Source: an uncultured Saprospiraceae bacterium
GTDB taxonomy: Bacteria; Bacteroidota; Bacteroidia; Chitinophagales; Saprospiraceae
Length of the DNA stretch: 64,000 bases
Direction: 5' to 3'
Assembly: GCA_938041325.1 (NCBI GenBank)
Contig: CALIAG010000184.1
Location: 1 to 64,000 of the forward strand
In this document: piece by piece, positions 53,429 through 60,982 of the stretch
Numbering within the stretch: the stretch's first letter is position 1
How the letters are laid out: each line of letters starts with the position of its first letter
Position numbers and translations under genes: made by a program
The notes under the pieces: generated by a model
Database searches by the model: none
The model's input: only the letters and a program-made list of their open reading frames with translations
What the model was told of the DNA's origin: nothing

Positions 53429-55111
53429 ATGGCAAATCGAATTTTTAGTTTCCTCTTTCTAGTATGCTTTCTTTCTTGCTCTCAGATAGAAACAACTACT
53501 ACAAATTCTAAAGAAAATAACCTGACTCTTCCCAACCGACCCAATATTCTGTGGTTGGTTGCGGAAGATTTAAGTCCTGTAATACCATCTTTTGGAGACA
53601 GTACTATACAAACGCCTAGCTTAAGCCGTTTGGCTGCTGAAGGGGTGTGTTTTGATAACTTTTATTCTCCTTCTGGTGTCTGCGCTCCAAGTCGCTCTGC
53701 CATTGCTACAGGAATGTATCCTACCCGTATTGGAACCAATCATATGCGAACCGGTCCTTGGTATATAGGAAAACTCAGCGATGAGCAATTAAAAACAGCC
53801 GCTGCATGGTGGCCCAAAAGCATTCCGATGCACGAAGCTGTACCCCCACCATCTGTAAAAATGATGAGCGAATATTTGAGAGCGGAAGGGTATTATTGCT
53901 CCAACAATTCTAAAGAAGATTATCAATTTATCAAAAGCATTACGGCCTGGGATGAGTCCAATAATGAGGCGCATTGGAGAAACCGGAAAAAAGGACAACC
54001 TTTCTTTTCTATCTTTAATTTTAATGTTTGCCATGAATCTCAAATTTGGGGAAAGACCAATGACTCTTTATGGGTTGATGAAAACTTAGAAGTTCCTGTA
54101 CCACCGTATTTACCAGATACAGAAATTGGCCGCAAGGACGTTAGAAGAATGTATTCGAACGTAAAAGAGATGGATTTTCAAGTTGGTGAAATTCTTTCCC
54201 AATTGGAAGAAGATGGGTTATTGGATAGTACAATTATATTTTGGTATACAGACCACGGTGGACCATTGCCACGGCAAAAACGTTTACTCTATGATTCAGG
54301 AATCAAAGTGCCTATGATAGTACGTTTTCCACGGGCACAAAAAGCAAAAGAGAGAAGAGATGAGATGTTGAGTTTTATTGATTTAGCTCCAACCGTTTTG
54401 TCATTGGCAGGGATAAAGCCTGGAGACCATTTTGATGGCAAGGCTTTTTTAGGCGAACATACTTTTAAAGGTGAGCGCAAATATATTCATGCAGCAGGTG
54501 ATCGTTTTGATGCTTTGTATGATACCAACAGAGCTACTCGAGATAAAAGGTATAAATACATTCGCTATTTTCAACCAGAAAAACCAATGTTGTTACCTGT
54601 AAAATATAGAGAAAGCATGGCCATTATGCAGGAATTGAATAGCTTGAATGAAAAAGGGAAACTAACCCCTGAGCAAGCGCAATGGTATCGAAAAACGAAA
54701 CCGGATGAAGAACTTTTTGATACCCAAAATGACCCTCATGAGTTAAAAAATCTAGCAACGGATCCGGCACACAAAGATAAGTTAGAGGAATTGAGAAACG
54801 AAACACTCTCGTGGATAGAGCGAGTTGATGATAAGAACATGAAACCTGAATTAGAATTGATAGAAGACTTTTGGCCTGGGCAAGTTCAACCAAAAACCTC
54901 AAGGCCTGTTTTAGAAGAAGATGCAGGTCTGGTAAGTTTAAAATGTGATACTCCAGGAGCGTCGATTGGTTATAAGATTTTTGCAAAAGAAGAACCTGTT
55001 TCCTGGCAGGTTTATACAAAACCTTTCTCTATTGAAAAAGGGGAAACGTTGGTTTGTTCAGCGCACAGAATTGGTTATTTGCCGAGTGAATTGGTAAAGA
55101 AGGAAAATTAA
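53429..55111 (+). CDS. Lipoprotein sulfatase (type I, formylglycine)
   Basis: From the ATG at 53429 the product has 560 residues (TTG at 53405 is in frame). A lipobox (LSC) ends the signal at Cys17. The sulfatase signature is CAPSRSAIATG with modifiable Cys85; LWLVAEDLSP carries metal-binding Asp, and WYTDHGG the later metal/His site. An anaerobic SME or FGE-type maturase must exist elsewhere. The family resembles the heparan/chondroitin N-sulfatase group; the substrate is a sulfated polysaccharide or glycan, unconfirmed. The metallophosphoesterase gene follows after 43 bp. Confidence 0.92.
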   Translation: MANRIFSFLFLVCFLSCSQIETTTTNSKENNLTLPNRPNILWLVAEDLSPVIPSFGDSTIQTPSLSRLAAEGVCFDNFYSPSGVCAPSRSAIATGMYPTRIGTNHMRTGPWYIGKLSDEQLKTAAAWWPKSIPMHEAVPPPSVKMMSEYLRAEGYYCSNNSKEDYQFIKSITAWDESNNEAHWRNRKKGQPFFSIFNFNVCHESQIWGKTNDSLWVDENLEVPVPPYLPDTEIGRKDVRRMYSNVKEMDFQVGEILSQLEEDGLLDSTIIFWYTDHGGPLPRQKRLLYDSGIKVPMIVRFPRAQKAKERRDEMLSFIDLAPTVLSLAGIKPGDHFDGKAFLGEHTFKGERKYIHAAGDRFDALYDTNRATRDKRYKYIRYFQPEKPMLLPVKYRESMAIMQELNSLNEKGKLTPEQAQWYRKTKPDEELFDTQNDPHELKNLATDPAHKDKLEELRNETLSWIERVDDKNMKPELELIEDFWPGQVQPKTSRPVLEEDAGLVSLKCDTPGASIGYKIFAKEEPVSWQVYTKPFSIEKGETLVCSAHRIGYLPSELVKKEN

Positions 55112-55154
55112 ATGGTAACCTTTTTTAGATTTAAAAAATAGAATAATTGTGAAA

Positions 55155-56246
55155 ATGGAAATAGTGAAAAAGTGTTTTGTAATAGGTCTTTTGACTTTGC
55201 TTTGCTCGAATTTTGCCACTGGACAAAAAACGGAAAGCTTTGTTGATGGACCCTATGTGTTTATAAAAAAGGATTCATTGGTTTACAAATGGATTAGAAA
55301 TAAAGAGGTTATTACAAAGGAATTTAAAACGGAAGGCATTAGTGAAATGTCTTTACCGGATTCTTTGCCGTTTCCAAATGACCATTCTTTTTTATTTGAT
55401 AAAAAAAGAAAGCAAGAATATCACTTCACAGAGGTTGACCGTTTTGTTGCTATAAGTGACGTTCATGGTCAATATGAAACCATGATTAAATTGCTGGAAG
55501 CCAATAAAGTAATTAATGAATCAGGGGAATGGGTTTATGGAAATGGACATCTTGTTTTGGTCGGAGATATTTTTGATCGTGGAAACAAGGTGAATGAAAT
55601 CTGTTGGTTTCTGTATAATCTGGAAAAAAAGGCAGAAGCAAAAGGAGGGAAGCTACATGTTTTGCTTGGAAACCATGAGGCAATGATCTTTGGAGCAGAT
55701 TTGCGTTACGTACATAAGAATTATCGTTATTCAATGGCTTTGTTGAAAAAGCCGTACAATGAATTATACGATAACAATACCATCATAGGACGTTGGCTGC
55801 GCACAAAACCAATTGCTATTTCGATCAATGATATTGCTTTTGTACATGCAGGAATTTCTGAGGAAGTAGTAGAGCTTAATTTTTCTTTTAAAAGAATCAA
55901 TAAACTTTTCCGAGATAAAATATTTGACCAAAAAAAGCCGTCGATTGAAGTAAGTCCAAGTTTGTTTTTACTGGACGAAGGAGATGGTCCACTTTGGTAT
56001 CGAGGATATTTTATGGATCCCGATTTTACAGAAGAGAATGCGCAACGTATTCTAGATAAACTTGGATACAAGCACATAGTCGTAGGGCATACTTCCATGA
56101 AAAACATCAAATCGTATTTCAATAATAAAATTATCTGCGTCGACTCAAGTATTAAAGAAGGCAATAAAGGAGAAGTGTTGATTTATGAAAAAGGTCAATT
56201 TTCTAGAGGAATGTTAGATGGGTCACGAAAAGAAATGCTTGAATAA
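55155..56246 (+). CDS. Exported metallophosphoesterase (calcineurin-like)
   Basis: From the ATG at 55155 the product has 363 residues; a GTG 6 bp earlier is possible. Signal peptide to about residue 25 (SNFATGQ). Calcineurin-like metal sites: AISDVHGQYE (about 97), LVGDIFDRGNKVNE (about 136), LLGNHEAMIFG (about 172) and FVHAGIS (about 230), then VVGHTSMKNI (about 310). The layout is that of bacterial PPP-type phosphatases (Shewanella-like), which can act on phosphoproteins. It probably works in the periplasm; its partner may be the kinase-fold protein next door. Confidence 0.9.
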   Translation: MEIVKKCFVIGLLTLLCSNFATGQKTESFVDGPYVFIKKDSLVYKWIRNKEVITKEFKTEGISEMSLPDSLPFPNDHSFLFDKKRKQEYHFTEVDRFVAISDVHGQYETMIKLLEANKVINESGEWVYGNGHLVLVGDIFDRGNKVNEICWFLYNLEKKAEAKGGKLHVLLGNHEAMIFGADLRYVHKNYRYSMALLKKPYNELYDNNTIIGRWLRTKPIAISINDIAFVHAGISEEVVELNFSFKRINKLFRDKIFDQKKPSIEVSPSLFLLDEGDGPLWYRGYFMDPDFTEENAQRILDKLGYKHIVVGHTSMKNIKSYFNNKIICVDSSIKEGNKGEVLIYEKGQFSRGMLDGSRKEMLE

Positions 56247-56281
56247 AACCCCGAAAATTTATTAATAACTCCACGAAATCA

Positions 56282-57307
56282 ATGACAATGTTGAGAAAAA
56301 TTTTGATTCCACTTTTTCTGTTTACGACTTCCATTGCCTTCTCTCAAGAAGAACCAGATGTAGAAAAAAGCCTATTCAATTATTTTTATGCAATGGGAGA
56401 CTTTATTCCTACCATAAAAATAGAAACCGACCTCAAGGAATTAATTAAACAGAAAGAAAAGGAAGAATACCAACCCGGGACCTTTACTTTTTTAATGGGA
56501 GAGAAAGAGATTGTAATTCCCGTAGAAGTTAGAGCTCGAGGCAATGTCAGAAAGAAAGTTTGTTATTTTCCGCCGTTGAAAATAGACTTTAAAAAAGGAG
56601 AGCTAAAAGCGCTGGGTTTTACTAATATGGACAAACTTAAAACAGTTATTCAATGCAAAAGTGGAAAAGCCGCGGAATCACATGTGTTCAAAGAAAACCT
56701 TCTCTATGAAATTTATAATGTTTTAGACACCAACGGAATCAGAACTAAACTGGTGAATTTTGAATTATGGAGCAATGGAACATTAGAAAAAAGCCTTTCC
56801 GGATTTTTAATCGAACACGAAAAAGAATATACCGCTCGCATAAAAGGTAAGATTGTTAAAGCGAATAAATTACAAGAAGCCGCGATGGAAAGAGCTCCCT
56901 ACTTAAAGATGGTTTTCTTTCAATATATGATTGCAAATACAGATTGGGCCATTGGAAATAAACACAATATTGAAATGGTTGCAGTTCCAAATGCAAAGCT
57001 GGTCACGCCAATTCCTTATGATTTTGATTATTCAGGATTCGTCGGTACTGGCTATGCTGTAGTCAGTGAATCGTTTCCTATTAAAAAAGTCTCTGAACGG
57101 TATTTTCGTGGAAAAAAAGTCACCGAAGCGGAGGCCACACAAACGGCTGAATTCTATTTAGCTCACAAAGAAAAAATCCAAAATGTTTGTGAAGCGGCAA
57201 CTTATTTGGATGAAAAAACTGTAAAAAATGTCAACTTCTATATCGATAGTTTTTATAAAGAAATAGAAAAGCCCCGATTTGTGAAATCAAAGTTTGTGAC
57301 CAATTAA
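56282..57307 (+). CDS. Exported CotH-like kinase-fold protein
   Basis: A 341-residue secreted protein (signal peptide to about residue 21, TSIAFSQ; ATG at 56288 also possible). The motifs recall the CotH/HipA atypical kinases: RARGNVRKKVCYFPPLKIDF (about 82-101) like the Arg-Gly plus Lys nucleotide-binding strands, MIANTDWAIGNKHNIEMV (about 218-235) like the catalytic N-x-D-x3-N loop, and PIPYDFDYSG (about 244-253) like the metal-binding DFD. The resemblance is at motif level only. It lies 35 bp after the phosphoesterase gene and may form a kinase/phosphatase pair acting outside the cytoplasm. Confidence 0.72.
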   Translation: MTMLRKILIPLFLFTTSIAFSQEEPDVEKSLFNYFYAMGDFIPTIKIETDLKELIKQKEKEEYQPGTFTFLMGEKEIVIPVEVRARGNVRKKVCYFPPLKIDFKKGELKALGFTNMDKLKTVIQCKSGKAAESHVFKENLLYEIYNVLDTNGIRTKLVNFELWSNGTLEKSLSGFLIEHEKEYTARIKGKIVKANKLQEAAMERAPYLKMVFFQYMIANTDWAIGNKHNIEMVAVPNAKLVTPIPYDFDYSGFVGTGYAVVSESFPIKKVSERYFRGKKVTEAEATQTAEFYLAHKEKIQNVCEAATYLDEKTVKNVNFYIDSFYKEIEKPRFVKSKFVTN

Positions 57308-57313
57308 TCACAA

Positions 57314-57339
57314 GCTTTATAATAGCAACGGTATAAAGC
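57314..57339. terminator. Terminator between convergent genes
   Basis: GCTTTATA (57314-57321) pairs with TATAAAGC (57332-57339) around a 10-nt loop; GTTTTAATTTTTT follows on the plus strand. It ends the CotH-like gene. Confidence 0.65.
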
Positions 57340-57350
57340 GTTTTAATTTT

Positions 57351-57983
57351 TTACGAACTAGGTGAAGAATCTATCGGTTTTACAATAAGACTATTAGAGA
57401 AAGGATTGGATTGCATATTGACTACTTTGACAATAGCATCTTCTCCCTGAAAATAATCTTGAATAGATTGCTCTATAGTTTGGATAGTTTTTTTGATTTC
57501 CTTCGCGGAAAAATTTTCATATTCAGTTTCAGTTTCCATCCAAAGTAGAATCCATACTTTATGCTCTAATGAATTGTTCAAGTACTGAACCCGTGGCCAA
57601 AAACCCGCGGCCTGTTTATGGAAATATTTATTAGAGAAAAAAGAGTAAAGAGTTTGAGCTAAATTATACCACCACTTTTTTTTGTAATATCTCGAAATTG
57701 CATTTATTCCACTCAAGCTATCTTCTATTTTCTTTATAAACGCGTCGGATATGCGCTGTGGATTATTCAAGGTGATAAGTATGCTTTCTTCTGGTATTCT
57801 AACTTGATAATTTTTGACCTCCATTAAAACCAATTCGTTCTCCCCTTTTAATCCGATGAAATCAACACCTTTGTATCCATGGCCACTAAAAGCTCTAAAA
57901 AAGGGATGGTCATCGTATTTTTTAATGAGCCACTGGTCATTGAATTCGAATAATAGATCACTTTCTTTGAAAGTATTTTCCAA
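57351..57983 (-). CDS. Possible PD-(D/E)XK nuclease-fold protein
   Basis: A 210-residue soluble protein. GVDFIGLKGENELVLMEVKNYQ (about 39-60) has the Asp plus ExK arrangement of a PD-(D/E)XK active site, preceded by FSGHGYKGVDF. The rest is helical and aromatic-rich (YYKKKWWYNLAQTLYSFF). No methyltransferase or helicase is adjacent, so it is not part of an obvious restriction system. It begins 2 bp after the HAD gene and is probably cotranscribed with it. Nuclease function is inferred from the motif alone. Confidence 0.65.
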   Translation of the reverse strand: MENTFKESDLLFEFNDQWLIKKYDDHPFFRAFSGHGYKGVDFIGLKGENELVLMEVKNYQVRIPEESILITLNNPQRISDAFIKKIEDSLSGINAISRYYKKKWWYNLAQTLYSFFSNKYFHKQAAGFWPRVQYLNNSLEHKVWILLWMETETEYENFSAKEIKKTIQTIEQSIQDYFQGEDAIVKVVNMQSNPFSNSLIVKPIDSSPSS

Positions 57984-57985
57984 GA

Positions 57986-58669
57986 TTATTGATTTAAGTT
58001 ACTAACCAATTGAGCCAGTTCAGACAATTTTTGGATAGTTTTAAAAGGAGGAGGCCCAAGTACTTCAGGCTCTTGATTATATTGGTTTACCCAAACTGCT
58101 CGCAAACCAAATGCACCCGCACCTGCTACATCCCACCGATTAGAAGATAGGAATAAAATTTCAGACTTGTCAAGTGCAAAACGATCACATGCAAGTTGAT
58201 AAACCAGTGGATTTGGTTTAAATGTTTTTAGACTATCAACTGAAATAATCTCATCCAATAAATTATTGAGATTGGTTTTGTCAACCCCAGATTGAAGCAT
58301 TTCTGGAGTTCCATTGGATAAAATTGCCGTTTTAATATCCCTCTTTTTTAATTGTGATAATAATTTCGGGACTTCTTCAAAGCAAGAAGGATTGAGGTAG
58401 ATTGGCATCAACAAATCAAAAAGTTTTTGATTCGCAAGACCCGTTTCTCTCATTGCAAGTTGCAACGCTTGATGAGTAACTACATTAAAGGGAACATATT
58501 TATTCATGGAGGCGCGCAACCAAGTGTATTCCAACTGTTTTCTTCTCCAAATAGTCATAAGTTGATCCGTTTGGTTCCCTGCGATTTCACGGATTTCTTC
58601 AACTGGAGTAGAAAGATTAAACAAAGTACCAAAAGCATCAAATACGCAAGCCTTTACATCAATCGTCAT
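57986..58669 (-). CDS. Haloacid dehalogenase type II (HAD family)
   Basis: A 227-residue HAD enzyme. Motif I is VFDAFGTLFN with nucleophile Asp11; motif II is LSNGTPEML (about 118), motif III K in FKPNPLVYQLA (about 152) and motif IV FLSSNRWDVAGAGAFGL (about 176). The SSNRWDVAGA pattern is typical of L-2-haloacid dehalogenases, which hydrolyse the carbon-halogen bond of short haloacids; a general phosphatase role is less likely. Gene order with the downstream PD-(D/E)XK-like gene suggests a small operon. Confidence 0.88.
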   Translation of the reverse strand: MTIDVKACVFDAFGTLFNLSTPVEEIREIAGNQTDQLMTIWRRKQLEYTWLRASMNKYVPFNVVTHQALQLAMRETGLANQKLFDLLMPIYLNPSCFEEVPKLLSQLKKRDIKTAILSNGTPEMLQSGVDKTNLNNLLDEIISVDSLKTFKPNPLVYQLACDRFALDKSEILFLSSNRWDVAGAGAFGLRAVWVNQYNQEPEVLGPPPFKTIQKLSELAQLVSNLNQ

Positions 58670-58806
58670 TGTTCTATGTTTTGTGTTAATATAAAAATAC
58701 TCAAAACTCTTTCAAGAATTGTCTTTGTTTTTTCTTTGGCCATTAAAAATTAATCTTAATTTAAGCAAACGAAAATTTTTCCTTTCTTTCAATTTTTTAA
58801 GAGACT

Positions 58807-59700
58807 ATGCCAAATAATTCTATTCAAAATATCGAATCGTTGTTGAATGGTCAAGGTTACATTACAGATCAATCCATTGTAATGTCAGTGCATTTAGCAA
58901 AGGTGTTGAAAAAGCCACTATTGATCGAAGGTCCGGCAGGCGTTGGCAAAACCGAAATCGCAAAGGTAATGGCTAGAGCTTTGGATACGGATTTAATACG
59001 CTTGCAATGTTATGAAGGCTTGGATGCCAACCATGCACTCTACGAATGGAACTATCAACACCAGCTCCTGCAATTAAAAATGGAAGAGTCTGGATCCAAA
59101 ACAATAGAGGAGAAGAAGAAAACCATATTTGGCGAAGAGTTTTTACTAAAAAGACCATTACTACAGGCAATTACCCACCACAAACATCCCGTCTTGTTGA
59201 TTGATGAAATTGACAGAGCGGATGAAGAGTTTGAAAGCTTCTTGTTAGAGGTATTGTCCGACTGGCAAATAAGTATTCCAGAAATCGGTACAATAAAAGC
59301 CACTCACATTCCTCAGGTTATTGTGACGAGCAATAGAGTCAGAGAGCTTTCAGAAGCATTGCGGAGACGATGTCTTTATTTGTGGATTGATTACCCTGAA
59401 TTTGATAAAGAACTAAGCATTGTCAAACAAAAAGTACCAGATATCGACGAAGTATTGGCAGAAGAGATTTGTAAGTTTATGAGAGAACTTCGCCAGAAAC
59501 GCCTTGAAAAAATTCCAGGCATTGCGGAGACACTAGACTGGGCTTTGGCTTTGTCGGGAATGCATATCGATCATTTGGACAAAGAATTGGTACAAAGTAC
59601 ACTTGGTATTATCCTAAAGGACTGGCAGGATATCAGAACTGCTCAGGATTCTCTTTCAGAACTCTTTGAAAAAGTAGGAATTCAATCTAAATTAGATTAA
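58807..59700 (+). CDS. MoxR-family AAA+ ATPase
   Basis: A 297-residue AAA+ ATPase. Walker A GPAGVGKTE at about residues 42-50, Walker B LLIDEIDRADEEFESFLLEVL (about 131-151), sensor 1 VIVTSNRVRELSEALRRRC (about 174-192), arginine finger RRR region. MoxR ATPases act as chaperones with VWA partners; the VWA gene begins 6 bp later. The relative lengths fit the CoxD-type branch that supports cofactor insertion. The substrate protein is not identifiable. Confidence 0.93.
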   Translation: MPNNSIQNIESLLNGQGYITDQSIVMSVHLAKVLKKPLLIEGPAGVGKTEIAKVMARALDTDLIRLQCYEGLDANHALYEWNYQHQLLQLKMEESGSKTIEEKKKTIFGEEFLLKRPLLQAITHHKHPVLLIDEIDRADEEFESFLLEVLSDWQISIPEIGTIKATHIPQVIVTSNRVRELSEALRRRCLYLWIDYPEFDKELSIVKQKVPDIDEVLAEEICKFMRELRQKRLEKIPGIAETLDWALALSGMHIDHLDKELVQSTLGIILKDWQDIRTAQDSLSELFEKVGIQSKLD

Positions 59701-59706
59701 TCGATT

Positions 59707-60906
59707 ATGGCTTCTGAAAATTTAATAGAACGGCAAACTGCACTTTCTTCCCACGTCGTTTCTTTTTGCAGATACCTGCGCAAGCATAAGTTCAAACTAG
59801 GGGCTTCGGATGAAGCCCTTGCTCTTCAAGCACTTTCTAAAGTCGTGTTATCTGATTCAGAAGTTTTTAGACTCACTCTTCGTTCTACATTAGTTAAAAA
59901 CCTTCCCCAGTTAATTTTGTTTGATCAACATTTTGAAAAATATTGGGAAGAATTAGCCAAAGCAATAAACTCTAAAAAGAAAACAGTCGAAGAAGAAACG
60001 CTAAAGAAAAAGACCCTTGCTGATGAAGCTCAAAAAAGAGGACAAGCCTCTTTGCAAGCACTGAAAAGTTGGTTGTATGGAAATCAATCTTCAGAAGAGA
60101 AAGAAGTTCCCGGTTACAGTTTTGGAAAAACAATTCAGCAAAAGGATTTTAGCCTGTTCAATTCGGAAGAGATGTCAGAGGTGAATAATTTGGTTAAGTC
60201 AATTGGTAAAATATTGGCCAACAGACATAACCGCAGGTATCAACGAGGCAAATCAGGAGATCTTTTCGATCTTAAGTCGAGTATCCAAAAGAATATGCGT
60301 AAAGGCGGGGATATCGTAGAAATGGCATTTAAGAAAAAGCAAAAACGCAAGTTGCGAATCGTCTTACTTTGTGATATTAGTAAGTCTATGGATTTGTACA
60401 GTCGGTTTTTAATTCAATTCATTTATGCTTTCCAAAATACCTATACTAAAATAGAAACCTTTATTTTCGGCACAGAACTAAATAGAGTTACAGAACAGCT
60501 AAGAAGACAAGAATATACAGAAGCGTTAGAAGCGCTTCGAGAAAACTTTTATGATTGGTCTGGAGGAACTAGAATAGGAGAATGCTTAGCGGATTTTAAT
60601 AAAAATTATACTTCAAAAATAATCAACCAAAACACCATCTTCCTCATAATGAGTGATGGATTGGATACTGGAGATTCCAACTTAATAGCCCCGAATTTAA
60701 AACGCATCCAGCGAAAAGCAAATAAGGTAATTTGGCTCAATCCCATAGCAGGGAATCCAGATTACAAACCATCTACAAAAGGGATGAAAGAAGCATTGCC
60801 ATTTATTGATGTTTTTACTTCCGGACACAACCTGGAAAGCTTAAGAAAAGTTGTATCCGTTTTCGGAAAAAGCAACCAAAATCATTTTAGAAAATTGCAA
60901 GACTAG
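59707..60906 (+). CDS. CoxE-like VWA-domain protein
   Basis: A 399-residue protein with a CoxE-like VWA domain (about 218-390). The MIDAS motif is D223-I-S225-K-S227, with T in WSGGTRIGE (about 291) and D in IMSDGLDTGD (about 318), so metal coordination is intact. The N-terminal ~200 residues are helical and highly charged (KKKTVEEETLKKKTLADEAQK). It pairs with the MoxR ATPase directly upstream. In carboxydotrophs the pair matures CO dehydrogenase, but no CO dehydrogenase gene is nearby. Confidence 0.92.
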   Translation: MASENLIERQTALSSHVVSFCRYLRKHKFKLGASDEALALQALSKVVLSDSEVFRLTLRSTLVKNLPQLILFDQHFEKYWEELAKAINSKKKTVEEETLKKKTLADEAQKRGQASLQALKSWLYGNQSSEEKEVPGYSFGKTIQQKDFSLFNSEEMSEVNNLVKSIGKILANRHNRRYQRGKSGDLFDLKSSIQKNMRKGGDIVEMAFKKKQKRKLRIVLLCDISKSMDLYSRFLIQFIYAFQNTYTKIETFIFGTELNRVTEQLRRQEYTEALEALRENFYDWSGGTRIGECLADFNKNYTSKIINQNTIFLIMSDGLDTGDSNLIAPNLKRIQRKANKVIWLNPIAGNPDYKPSTKGMKEALPFIDVFTSGHNLESLRKVVSVFGKSNQNHFRKLQD

Positions 60907-60982
60907 AGGTTCATACTAAGTAGAAAGAATCACTAAATGCCTTAAGAGATTTGGCTATTTTATACAGATAAATTTTAAACAC

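Noticed and set aside
58807-60906. Calling the MoxR/VWA pair CO dehydrogenase maturation
   Set aside because: No coxMSL-like genes are in the window; only the pair architecture supports that reading.
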